This document shows, piece by piece, positions 45,321-56,249 of a stretch of 64,000 bases of DNA. A program made the translations under genes and the position numbers. The notes below the pieces were generated by a model, which saw only the letters and a list, made by a program, of their open reading frames with translations, ran no database searches and was not told where the DNA came from. The DNA is from Didymella arachidicola (lineage: Eukaryota > Ascomycota > Dothideomycetes > Pleosporales > Didymellaceae). The stretch's first letter is position 1. Each line of letters opens with the position of its first letter. Location: assembly GCA_016630955.3 (NCBI GenBank), contig CM049988.1, positions 558,001 through 622,000 of the forward strand, read 5' to 3'.

Positions 45321-47186
45321 ACGTACATCACGGGCGAGCGGCGCACATGGGCGAGCGGCGCACTTTTGCCAAGACCACACCAAAACACCATCGCCACCCT
45401 AATGCCACCACAACAGCACCAGTCAGACGCGTTAAAAGAAGCTCAGGTACAGCTTGCAATCCAAGCTCTTAAACAAGACCCTAATCTCTCTGTTCGACGC
45501 GCTGCCGCTATCTTCAGCGCCCCTGAAACAACACTACGCGCAAGACGCGCCGGACGACCTTCACGCGTTGATACTATGGCCAACTCACGAAATCTGACCA
45601 ATACTGAAGAGGAGGTGATTGTTACGCATATACTTGAGCTGTCTAAGCAAGGACGGCCTCCCCGGCTTGCAGATGTGACTGATATCGCCAATTCTCTGCG
45701 GAAAGAGCGCGGTTTGGCCCCTGTTGGCTCAAACTGGGCCAGCACGTTCGTTTCGCGTCAGGAGGAGCTCAAAGTGGTCTTTAATCGCAAGTACGACTAC
45801 AAGAGAGCCCTCTGTGATGATCCTGAGGTTATACAGGGTTGGTTCAACCTTGTAGCTAACACTAAAGCCAAGTATGGCATCCAGGACAACGACACGTACA
45901 ACTTCGACGAGACAGGCTTCATGATGGGCCAGATAAGCTCTGGAGCAGTCGTTACAGCTTCAGAGACCCGTGGACGGGCAAAAGCAGTCCAGCTAGGCAA
46001 TCGCGAGTGGGTAACGGTCATCTAGGGCATCAATGCCACAGGGTGGGCAATCCCGCCCTACATCATCTTCAAAGCCCGCCGCCACCAGTCCAACTGGTAC
46101 AAAGATGATGACCTGCCCCAGGATTGGACTGTTGCTGTCTCTGAGAACGGCTAGACTACTAACGAGCTTGGTTTTGACTGGTTAAAGCACTTTGACAGGC
46201 ATACAAAGGCGCGTACTGTTGGCAGCCACCGGTTGCTGATTATTGATGGTCATGGGAGCCATAACACTGCAGAATTCGCGCAATACTGCAAGGATCAGAA
46301 GATTATAATCCTATGCATGTCTCCGCACTCATCGCACCTCCTTCAGCCACTTGATGTGGCTTGTTTTGGCCCTCTAAAGAAGGCGTACAGGGATGAGGTC
46401 AATTAGCTTATACACAACCGGATTAACCACATCACAAAGCAGGAGTTCCTCCTATGCTTTATAGCAGCTTATAACAAAGCTATAACCTCTAGCAACATCT
46501 AGGGAGGGTTCCGAGGGGCCGGATTAGCTCTATTTAACCCAGATCGCGTTATATCAACCCTAAATGTAAGGCTGCGCACCCTATCGCCACCACTCCCCCA
46601 AAACAGCCCGCTCTGGCAGTCGCAAACCCTAAGCAATACCCTAGAATTCGGGTCCTAATCAACGCTTGTGAAGAAGAGGATTCAGAAGCATATAGACAGC
46701 TCACCAACCTCTATGGTTGAAGCGTTTGAGAAGGTCTCAAAGGGGGCAGCAATTGTTGCGCACAAGCTGGCTTTGGCACAACGGGAGAACGCTGCGCTTC
46801 ACGCAGCTCTAGCAGCTGCTACAGAACGTAGATCGCGCAAAAGAAGGCATATCCAGACAGAGGGAAGCCTCACGGTTGAAGAGGGCCAGCGGCGGACTAC
46901 TCTATTAGAGTATAGCGCGCGTAGTGATGGAAAGAAGAGGAAGACGCAGGTGCGTGCTGAAGGAGGTGAACCATCCCAACGACGCTGTGGACGGTGCGGA
47001 GAGGGTGGGCACAACGCACGAACGTGCAATAATAGAGCAGAAGAGGTCCCTGAGTAATATTACAGCTTGTTTTGCCTTATGCAGGGCTAATTTGTGGTGT
47101 TCTGGGCCATAATGTAGGTGTTTTTGGTGGGGTCTTGGCAAAAGTGCGCCGCTCGCCCATGTGCGCCGCTCGCCCGTGATGTACGT
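45321..47186 (+). mobile_element. Fot1/pogo-like DNA transposon C, 1866 bp, inactivated
   Basis: Inverted ends of about 65-70 bp start ACGTACATCACGGGCGAGCG at 45321 and finish with the complement at 47186, with TA at 45319-45320 and 47187-47188. The ends contain two copies of GGGCGAGCGGCGCAC and the core CTTTTGCCAAGACC. The right end has one mismatch in the core (CCCCACC for CCACACC on the complement). The gene inside has five stop codons. Confidence 0.92.
45402..47057 (+). pseudogene. broken transposase of element C (five in-frame stops)
   Basis: The whole reading frame can be followed from ATG 45402 to 47057 without a frameshift. It is interrupted only by stops at 46023, 46152, 46404, 46500 and 46656. 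At three of them the intact relative A has Gln or Trp (T-G-W-T-T, N-I-Q-G-G, S-Q-S-T), as expected from C-to-T or G-to-A changes. DDE motifs remain (NFDETGF, IIDGHGSH, LLQPLDVACF) and the zinc knuckle is CGRCGEGGHNARTC. Closest to element A. No functional full-length product is expected. Confidence 0.9.
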
Positions 47187-47228
47187 TATAGGTAGAGCTT
47201 AAATTTTTTTAACATATTAAAGTTTATA

Positions 47229-49094
47229 ACGTACATCACGGGTTCGTGGAACGCACCCTCTAGTGGAACGCTTTTGCCAAGACTCTCCCCTATTACACTC
47301 TACTTTGGCCTGCATCAGCCCACTCTGGGCCTATATAGGGCAAAGCAATCTGTAATATTACTCAGAGACTACTTCTACATCATTCTTGCACGTTCGCGCG
47401 TTGTGCCCTGTCTCTCCGCACCTTCCACACCGTCGTTGGGATAGTTCACCTCCTTCAGCGCGCACTCTCTTCTTTGGCTTCTTACCATCACCACGTGCCC
47501 CAAACTCCTTTAGAGTAGTCAAGCGCTGTGCCTCTTCATCTGTTATGCTCCCTTCTATCTTAATTCGCTTTCTTTTATGTGATTTGCGCTCTGTTACAGC
47601 TGCTAGAGCCTCTTGAAGCTGAGCGCGTTCTTGTCTAAGCAAAGCTAGCTCGTATGCGACCTGCGTCCCCCCCTTTGCGTAGCTCTCACGTGAGCCATAC
47701 ACAGAGGTTGGTGAGCTGCCGTGGTATTTCTTAAACTTATCTCGAATCAGAGTCGATTGCAACTTAAATTCCTTAAGGTTCTTAGGGGTTTGGGACTGCC
47801 AGGGCTCGTTGTTGGTGGGTAGTTGGGGTGATGGAGTCCGCAGCTTCACATTAAGGGTCAATATGACCCGTTCTGGGTCAAAGGGGACCAATCCAGCTCC
47901 TCGGAACCCTCCCTGGATGTTGCTTGGGGTAATAGTCGCGTTATATGCTGCTCTGAAGCATACTAGAAACGACTGCTTGTCTATGTGGTTGATCCGGTTG
48001 CGCGAGAGCCTGTTGACCTGATGCCCGTACTCCTGCTTCAAAGGGGCAAAACAACCCACGTTAAGCGGCTGCAAGAGGTGCGATGAGTGCGCAGGCATTG
48101 TAAGAGTAACAATCTTGCTATTCTTGCAGTGTTGGACAAATGCTGCTGATTGGTGGCTCTCATGGCCGTCTAAAAGCAGCAAACGGTGAGTCCCAAGGGT
48201 ACGCTCCTTAGTATGCCTGTCAAAGTGCTTTAACCAGTTAACACCAAGCTTGTTGTTAGTCTAGCCGTTTGCAGAGACCCCAATTACCTAGTCTAGGGGC
48301 AGATCTTTGTCCTTAGACCAGTTAGAGAGGTGGGCTTTGCCTTTAAGGATGATAAAGGGTGGAATAGCCGACCCTGCAGCATTCACGCCTAGGATCAACG
48401 TAGCCCACTCTTTACTGCCTGGCTGGACTTGCTTTGCTCGTCCTGGGTTCTCTGCGTCTGCAACTACTGCTCTAGGGGTAATCTGACCTATTGCAAAGCC
48501 AGTCTCGTCAAAGTTGTACATGTCTTCGTCCACAATGCCGTACTTGGCTTTGACATTGGCTACTAGGCTGAACTAGCCCTGTATCATCTTAGGATCCTCG
48601 CAGAGGGCTCTCTTATTATCATACTTGCGATTAAACTTTACTTTTAGCCTTGGTTGACGCTTAACGAACGTACTGGGCCAGTTTTGGCCAACAGGGGCCA
48701 TTCCGCGCTTTTGTCGCAGTATATTGGCCATATCAGCCACATCTGACAAGCGAGGGGGTGCTCCTCGCTGTATGAGGTAAAGAACGTGATCAACAATTGC
48801 CTCCTCTGCGTGCTCGTCCAGATACCGTCGGCTAGGCATAGAATCAGCTCTTGAGGGCTGTCCAGCGCGTCGTCTGCTTAGAGTGCTTTGGTGTACGTTG
48901 TAGATAGCTGCAGCGCGTCGCAGGAAGAGGTTCGCGTCTCGTTTAAGAGCTTGAAGCGCAAGCTGTATCTGACACTCGTTTAACGCGTTTATTTGGCGTT
49001 GGTTGGTGGGCATTAAGATAGTGTTGGTATTATAGTGTGGTCTTGGCAAAAGCGTTCCACTAGAGGGTGCGTTCCACGAACTTGTGATGTACGT
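47229..49094 (-). mobile_element. Fot1/pogo-like DNA transposon D, 1866 bp, inactivated
   Basis: Ends start ACGTACATCACGGGTTCGTG at 47229 and, on the complement, ACGTACATCACAAGTTCGTG from 49094, flanked by TA (47227-47228, 49095-49096). The two ends differ at a few bases, so the element is older than A. They carry a duplicated GTGGAACGC motif before the core CTTTTGCCAAGAC. It begins 42 bp after element C and abuts a fragment of element F. Confidence 0.9.
47358..49013 (-). pseudogene. broken transposase of element D (three stops, third catalytic Asp lost)
   Basis: The frame runs from ATG 49013 to 47358 with TAG stops at 48573, 48288 and 48261, and no frameshift. At all three positions relatives have Trp (QGWF, QDWV, NGWT), so each fits TGG to TAG. 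The third DDE residue is also changed: LLQPLNVGCF has Asn (codon at 48060-48062) instead of Asp, again a G-to-A change. Helix-turn-helix, NFDETGF, LLDGHESH and the zinc knuckle CGRCGETGHNARTC are otherwise preserved. It is closest to element B. Confidence 0.9.
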
Positions 49095-49096
49095 TA

Positions 49097-49266
49097 TTGA
49101 TGGAAATTAACTGAGTTGTGACTCTTATGGCCGTCTAGAATAAGCAGCTGATAGCTGCCAACAGTGCACTCCTTTGTGTGCTCGTTAAAGTGCTTTAGCC
49201 ACTTTAAACCAAGCTTATTGTTTGTCTAGCCGTTCTTAGAGACAGTAATAACCTAGTCGCTAGGTA
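49097..49266 (-). mobile_element. element F, downstream fragment
   Basis: About 170 bp that on the minus strand reads VITVSKNG, stop, TNNKLGLKWLKHFNEHTKE, then LLILDGHKSHNS. This is the middle of a DDE_1 transposase including the second Asp. It is cut on the left by element D and on the right by element E. The other part of the same gene resumes at 51358, so E is inserted into F. The 3' end of F is missing. Confidence 0.85.
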
Positions 49267-49268
49267 TA

Positions 49269-51355
49269 CCGTGTCCGTGCGCGTGATGCGCGGATTCGCG
49301 TGATGCGCCGAACCACCAAAACACCTCTATTATCTCAGCTCCACAACAACACAACGCAATGGGGTTACAAGAAGCGCTTGCAGAGTGTGATACTTTTGCA
49401 TCTGGAGATGATATTCCGTGGTCTAAAATAGCAGAAAAGCATGGTGTTGTGCGGTCAACGTTAACGCGCACGTGGAGGGGTGAGACGCGCCCGCATCAAG
49501 AGAAGGTTCTTGCACAGCAGAAGCTCACCCAACAACAAGAGGAGGAGCTTGTGAAGTATATAGAGGAGCTTAATGCTCGTCATATACCTCCTACAAGAGA
49601 GATGATCGCCAATTTCGCGTCAGCAGTCGCCCAGGAGCCAGTGAGCGAGAGCTGGGTTACCCGCTTCATCAACAAGTACTCTATCCATCTTATCTCTCAA
49701 TACTCAACGGGTATGGACGCCAATCGCCACAACGCCGATTCCTACGTGAAGTACGAGCTCTAATTCAACTTACTACAGCGTAAGATCGCTGAGTATAAGG
49801 TTGACGCCGAGCACACATACAATATGGACGAGAAGGGCTTCATGATAGGCATCACTACTAGGGCAAAACACGTGTTCAGTAGACGTATGTGGGAGAAGGG
49901 GGAGGTCAAGGCATCACTTCAAGATGGCAATTGCGCCTGGATTACGCTGCTGGTGTGTGTGTGCGGCGATGGATCAGCTCTGCTGCCAGGTCTCATCTAC
50001 GAGTCTGCCAACAGCACCATCCAATCAAGCTGGGTGGAGGAAATACAGTCAGGGGAACACTCTGTGCTTGTTTCTTCATCACCTTCTGGCTGGATTAACA
50101 ACGATATAGGTCTTGCCTGGCTTCAGCAGGTGTTTGATCGCTTTACCAAGACCAAGGCGCGGAGGAAGTGGCGCCTCCTAATCCTTGACGGCCACGGCTC
50201 CCATGTGACGATGGACTTTATTAACTACTGCGATCAGAACAAGATAATCCTGGCTATACTTCCTCCTCATTCAACTCATACGTTGCAGCCGCTTGATGTG
50301 GTGATGTTCAAGCCTCTGTCAACAGCGTATTCAAATGAGCTCACAACACACCTTCACAACGGCCAAGGACTCTCAGTAATTAAGAAGAGCAACTTCTTCC
50401 CCCTGTTCTGGAAGGCTTGGGAGAGTACGTTTACTTAGGGGCTAATACTTAAGTCCTTTGAGACGACGGGTATATCACCCCTACAGCCCAACGTCATCCT
50501 CCGACGCTTTGCTAAGGATACCCCTGAGGCCTCTGACGGCAGTACAAGCTCTTCTTCAGTCTATTCTGGCAGAGATTGGCTTAAAATTGAGACTCTGCTG
50601 CGGAAAGTAGTTAGGGATGAGACCAGTAAAGAGCTGAGGAAGATCAGCCGCTCGCTCCATCACGAGAATCAGGGGCTTAGAGAGGTTCTTAAGACTCAAA
50701 AGAAGCATAAGAATAAGAGCAAACCTCTTCAATTCCAGCCTCGCGAGGACTATCATGGTGGAGCAGAGTTCTACTCTCCTAGCAGAGTAGAGAAAGCACG
50801 CACTGATGAGAGGATAAAGCAACAGAGCCAGAGGGAGGAAGAGCTCCGAAAAGCAGAGATGAAGAAGCTTAGGCACGCTAATAAGCTGTACAATGAGAAG
50901 ATTGCTCAGGAGAGGCGTGAACAGCGGGCGAGAGAGAAGGAGGAGCGTGAGCGACTCAGAGCTGAGAAGGCTGAGGAAGCAGCTGAACGCAAAGCTCGAA
51001 GAGAGCGTGATAAGCAAGCTTGCGACGCTCAAAAAGCTGTACGATTGCCCCAAAGAGGCAAGCGCAAAGCTTCAACAGCTCCTGCAGCAAAAACACAGAA
51101 GAAGCGTCGTACTGTAGCCGCTGCGCGTGGTATTGTTGCTGCAGAGCCTCCTGTGGCACCTCGCACCCACACCACGCGCAGCGGCAGAACAGCAACTCTA
51201 TATAATTGAATTGTATGATAGAATATTGTCGTATAGACCTATAGAACAGTCCACCAAAAAAAAACTTATAATACTAGCTATTGTATGTGGCTCTATAACC
51301 TCATTTTTGCAGGTGCCTATTAAGGTGGTTCGGCGCATCACGCGCACGGACACGG
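49269..51355 (+). mobile_element. pogo-like DNA transposon E, 2087 bp, inactivated, nested in F
   Basis: The ends start CCGTGTCCGTGCGCGTGATG at 49269 and finish with the complement at 51355, flanked by TA (49267-49268, 51356-51357). They share no sequence with A-D. The left end has two copies of CGCGTGATGCGC; the right end has only one, so the ends are unequal by 16 bp. The gene inside has two stops. E interrupts element F, so it is younger than F. Confidence 0.88.
49359..51209 (+). pseudogene. broken transposase of element E (two in-frame stops)
   Basis: One frame can be followed from ATG 49359 to 51209 (about 617 codons) with TAA at 49761 and TAG at 50436. The N terminus has a helix-turn-helix (WSKIAEKHGVVRSTLTRTW) and a CENP-B-type half (ARHIPPTREMIANFASAVAQ). 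The DDE core is NMDEKGF, ILDGHGSH and LQPLDVVMF. The C-terminal 200 residues are a long, highly charged coiled-coil-like region (REEELRKAEMKKLRHANKL), ending with a basic RGKRK segment and no zinc knuckle. It belongs to a pogo subfamily different from A-D. Confidence 0.88.
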
Positions 51356-51357
51356 TA

Positions 51358-52067
51358 CTTGGCTCCTTGTACTAGGCAGAGAGGTGGTGCTTGCCTTAGA
51401 AGATGATGAAGGGTAGGATAGCCCACCCTATCGCATTAATACCTTTAGTAATACTGGTCCACTCTCGGTCGCCCTGTTGTACTGTCTTTGGTCGTCCACG
51501 ACGCTTAGAGCCTGTGACAACAGCTCCTGTTGATATGACGCCCATCATGAAGCCAGACTCGTCAAAGTTGTAGGTGTCTTTATCCAGGATGCTATACTTG
51601 GCTTTGGTATTCTCTACCAGGCGGAATCAGCCTCAAATTACCCTAGGATCCTCACAGAGGGCTCTCTTGTAGTTGTACTTTCGATTAAACTTAACTGTGA
51701 GCTCAGGGCGACGCTTAACAAACGTGCCGGCCCAGTTCTTGCCAACAGGTGGCTGGTTGCGCTCTGCGAGTAGAGAGTTGGCCATACCCTCCACATCAGT
51801 AAGCCGGGGCGGATATCCTTGCTCGTATAGCTTCAGTATATGCTGGACGATTACCAGCTCTTCAGTGTTTGTTAGCTTCATTGAATTGGGCGTACAATCG
51901 CGTCGTGGGGAGGCTCCAGCAAGTCGGTCACTGAGTGTCTTTTGAGGCACTCTGTAGATCTTTGCAGCGCGTCTTTGGGATAAAGTCGCGTCGCTTTTAA
52001 TAGCCTGGACTGCAAGCTGGATATCTGCTTCGTTTGAGGGCTTTTTTGCGTTCTTGCGTTGAGGCAT
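51358..52067 (-). pseudogene. broken transposase of element F (5' part)
   Basis: From ATG 52067 the frame reads LAVQAIKSDATLSQRRAAKI (helix-turn-helix), WAGTFVKRRPELTVKFNRKY, then stops after EDPRVI at 51633. It continues beyond two stops with NFDESGF and GINAIGWAILPFIIF, another stop, and then the insertion point of element E. Relative to the downstream fragment there is also a one-base shift. It is the most diverged of the zinc-knuckle-type family here; its knuckle end is not preserved. Confidence 0.85.
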
Positions 52068-52147
52068 CACGACTTGATTGAAGTTTGGTGTCGTCTTGGC
52101 AAAAGTGAGCGTCTCGCCCGGGTGAGCGGCTCGCCCGTGAGGTACGT
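51358..52147 (-). mobile_element. element F, start-proximal part with terminal repeat
   Basis: The right end at 52147 is followed by TA (52148-52149). Read inward on the complement it is ACGTACCTCACGGGCGAGCC, then two GGGCGAG motifs, each followed by a CGCTCAC-like sequence, then CTTTTGCCAAGAC. It is therefore a relative of A-D. The matching left end has been lost; only the fragment at 49097-49266 remains beyond element E. Confidence 0.88.
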
Positions 52148-52149
52148 TA

Positions 52150-53312
52150 CAATTTTAGTTCAAAAGTATTGTAGTAACGTTCTGAGGAAGGTGCACGGCT
52201 ATGTATAGGAATATTTTAGTAGCGCAGTGGTTGCAAACTACACGTGGCCGGGAAGTATACAGTTGAGCTTACTAAACTTCCGTTTACCGTACGTCGCACT
52301 TAAAACTACAGATACCATTTGAGATCGAGAGTAGTTCTAATGCTCTGTTGCACGCTCGTATGCGCATGCTTCGTAAACGGTGGTCATCCTGCGCCAGTGC
52401 TGTCCGTGCATGTTGGTCCCCAAGCTCTTGCTCTCGCCATTTCTACATCGCTCGCTCGGCTGTCTCCAGACAAGGCTCACATCATCTGCCAATAATTTAG
52501 ATACAAGGACGGCGTCGAGGGGACGTGGTTGGGAAATAAATCACTTCCAGATGCGTAGACTGTGCACAAGTACCATACACGAGATATTTGTTGAACTGGA
52601 AAAGTATCTCCATGCTGTTCATGCGTCCAAAGCCACACGGACGATGGCCGTTTTGGCGTTTAGCGTAATGAGCGCCAGCCACAAGGATCTTAGAAGCGGA
52701 GGTGAGTGCGGAGTTGAATTGCGGTCATACGATTGGCGGCACAGCGCAGGACACGGGCTGCCATACGAAGAGATATTATGATGTTTGAAGGTCACAGTAT
52801 ACTCTGAAAGCTGAACGCTCTGCTATCAAGGGATTCGATAATTAAAGCCCGCCCACAAGATCTCATGATAGCGGCGGCCTCGTGGTTCACTTGAACGAGC
52901 AATGCAGCTAGCGTTGCCATGACGCACCGCGTTGAGCTCGAGGCTGATCACCATGCGTCCCAAGCTTCACAGCCGACCCGTGGGAACCATCATCTCTCAA
53001 CCAATTCTTCGTGTGTTGTTTGTGCCGCGTTTGGTCAATTATTCTAGTTTTGTTGCCAGCGCATTTTGTTCCTCATTTGCCAAAATCCACCGCATTTATC
53101 TGGATATTCTGAAAGTTACGAGCTGCGATCGCACTTGTCAAGCTCCTGCAGGTGCCCAGTAGTTGCCGCTTCGCGTGCGGTACAGAGATCGGCGCATGCT
53201 TCGTACGTCGTTGCGGGGAAGCTAGCAGGAAGTCGCATCTGACCAAGTTGTGCGAGACAGTCCCTCTTGCTCTTATTGCCACTCTGTAACTTGTCGCATT
53301 TCTCCGTAGAAG
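52150..53312. other. intergenic, no gene seen
   Basis: About 1.2 kb between the transposon nest and glycogenin. Frames of 60-133 codons exist on both strands without recognisable protein. The 3' part should contain the glycogenin promoter and leader. Confidence 0.5.
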
Positions 53313-56249
53313 ATGGCGCCAGTTCTGGAGGACGTGTATTGCACGGTAAGCTTCCAAAAAGTAGCTGAGTCACGCGAGCTTACATGATCCACAGCTTCTC
53401 ATGAGCGATTCCTACTTACCAGGTATGACTGAGGCACTGACACCTGAACCAGTCTCCAACCTGAGCTCTTATTTCTCGATGGATAAACTTGAAGCTAATT
53501 GTGTATGTCAGGCGCCGCTGTTCTCGCTCATTCTCTACGCGATGCCGGTACGAAGAAGAAGCTTGCCGTGATGGTCACGCTGGAGTCTGTCACAGCGGAG
53601 ACCATCACCAAGCTCAAGTTCCTCTACGACTACGTGATACCTGTCGAACGCATACGCAATACGAACATGGCCAATCTATACCTCATGGGTCGCCCAGACC
53701 TGTCCTATGCCTTCACCAAGATCGCGCTGTGGAGACAGATCCAATTCCGCAAAATCGTATACCTTGACGCCGACGTGGTAGCTTTAAGAGCACTAGACGA
53801 GCTGTTTGACATTGAAGCGTCCTTTGCAGCTGCACCAGATATTGGCTGGCCAGATGCGTTCAACAGCGGCGTCATGGTTCTGAACCCAGATATGGGCGAA
53901 TACTGGTCGCTCCACACAAAAGCTGTTGCTGGCGACAGCTTCGATGGAGCGGATCAAGGATTACTGAACCAATACTTTGAGCACCGTCCGTGGCAGCGTC
54001 TCAAATTCACGTACAACTGCACGCCCAATGCCGAGTACCAGTGGGAACCAGCGTACAGATACTACAAGCGGGACATCAGCGCTGTGCACTTCATTGGCAA
54101 AGACAAACCGTGGTCGCCGCATCGCGCAGCTGGGTCTGGGGTATACGGCGAGCTATTGGCTCGTTGGTGGGCTGTACACAACAAACACTTGCAAGACAAG
54201 AAGCCAGCTCGTCAAGAAAGTAAGGCCAGCGGCGAGATTCAGAGCACTTCGAGTACAAGCACGAATCCTGCCTTGCAGCCCCAGTCCATTCCTAACGTTA
54301 CTATCGATGAGCCTGCCCCAACCGCCGAGCCCTCGATGACCGACCCTAGCAATATCGCTGAGGATATTGACCGAGGTCTAGTGGAGCCTACACCCACAGC
54401 CCAACAACGAAATTTCTCTGCCCCAGAGATGGAATGGGATGCAACAAAATTCGAACCGCCGGCACAATCGAAACCGGAAGCTGCAAACTTCCCACGACAG
54501 ACGTACACATTCAACGACAGCAGACAGTTATTCAACGCACCATCAGCATACCCCGAGCCGCCACGAGACATGTGGTATAAGGTACCCGAGATCAAGCCGA
54601 AGCCATACGAAGCGCCTAAGCCCATCTTCCCATGGGAAAAGGAAGCCTCGCGACCTAAGGCTACACGTGTCTTTGCGGAAGATCGTCCTCCGCCGACCGC
54701 AATACCAGCACGCGCGCCTGCGTCTGACGTGTCCGAGTTCGAGGCTTCGCCGCCGACATCGCAATGCACGACTACGCACTACGACCATGACAGCAGTCAG
54801 GATCAATGGACGCGGGCGAAGCCTACGAGAGTGTGGAGAGAGGACCCTCCGTCGTTTAATCCAAGAACCGCCGAGGAATCTTGGCAAGCGTTCTCCCAGA
54901 GCAGTGCTAATGCATGGGATAGTGTTCCGGGAATTGACACATATGTTCGGTCAATCATGGAGACGCAGACAAAGCGAGGCAAGGTCCAGGTCTTGCAGCA
55001 AGCAACTGGCACAGACGATATGGGCTCGCCAACCCTTTCACGGAAAGACCGTCGCGAGAGTCTGATTCTCACTGATTTTCCAACAGCTGTTGAGCGACCC
55101 AGCCTGCCAGTCACTCCAGCACCAGTGCGACGACCTACTTTCTGGGGCGAGGAAAGGGATGAACAGGGCGAGTTACCGGCAGCAGAGGGCGTGCCGGACC
55201 AAAATGAATGGGTATGTCCACAGTGCGGCTTCTCCTCCTCCCATGCATCCGCTTTCGATCGTCGCCGCGGCTCTTTTGCTTCTGTTAGCAAGCACGTCAA
55301 ACCTCCCACGTCCACTGTTGCATCCATCATCGATGCTCCGACTTCGACTAAACCCAAGAATGAAACAGTAGACTTGAGAGATGAGGCGCTGCTTGCCGAA
55401 GAACAAGAAGCCGGGCAAGATGCCCTTGAAGAAATCGAGGAAAACGCATCGGGCTCATGGAAATCAGAGTGCGTCCAGGAGCCCGATCCTCACAAAGATC
55501 TGAGCGCTACTGGTGTACCGTTGGCGTCTTTGACCAATCCAAGCTTTCTGACGAGTCAAATCTAACTGCATTTTAAGAATCCCGAAATAAAGCTCGAGGA
55601 GCTAAGAAGATCGTCAGTCGTTGAGTTCGAACATCTCAAGAAAGACGAATGTCCAGAGCCGCCGCTGCGTGCACTTCCTGAGCACTCGGTCTTGGGCGAT
55701 GAACATGGTGAGGAGCTACAAGTTGGTGGTGTGGTGGTAGCCAAGAGCGAGCGTCCAGCAGCAAGATTCTCAACCTGGCAGACATCCACTGAACAATCTG
55801 CAAGCAGCCAACACACTTCTCAGTCATCTTCGCGGAAGAAAGGGCGAGGACCCAAGATTGGATTTACCATGGACGATTTTGGTACAGGATTTGAGAAGAG
55901 GGAGAAGAGTGCAAACCCTCTGGATGGCCCTGCTTTCTCATTCGAGAACACCACTCCTGTTGACGCCTTCCCAAAGGTCGGAGGCTTTGCTGAGCGTGAC
56001 TTCGGTGGTGACAGTACGAACGAGAGCAAGATCCAGAACTCGTTTCCTCACCAGGATTCCACGACTATGCACCACTCCATGGGGCCTGGTCACGAAATTA
56101 CTGCGGATGGACGCATCAAAGCCGGCGAACTGACTTTCAACATACCCGGGTTCAACTCAGAAAGCACGTCAGAGCTCGTCTCTCCCACTGGCGACACGCT
56201 TAGCCCTACCACGACCAGAGAGGACAGGAATGGCCACGGCACACTCTGA
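53313..56249 (+). CDS. glycogenin (glycosyltransferase family 8) with a long C-terminal region
   Basis: Exons are 53313-53345, 53395-53422, 53512-55514 and 55578-56249, giving 911 aa; introns are 49, 89 and 63 nt. The start reads MAPVLEDVYCT|LLMSDSYLPG|AAVLAHSLRDAG. The GT8 domain (about residues 5-265) has the DxD motif in VYLDADVVAL, then NSGVMVLNP, GADQGLLNQYF and HFIGKDKPW. Glycogenin self-glucosylates from UDP-glucose to prime glycogen synthesis in the cytosol. The remaining 640 residues are Pro/Ser-rich and acidic, with repeated Trp-containing segments (TRVWREDPPSF, ESWQAFSQSSANAW) and a CxxC pair, VCPQCGF. The last intron removes an in-frame stop at 55563 and keeps the frame. Confidence 0.94.
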
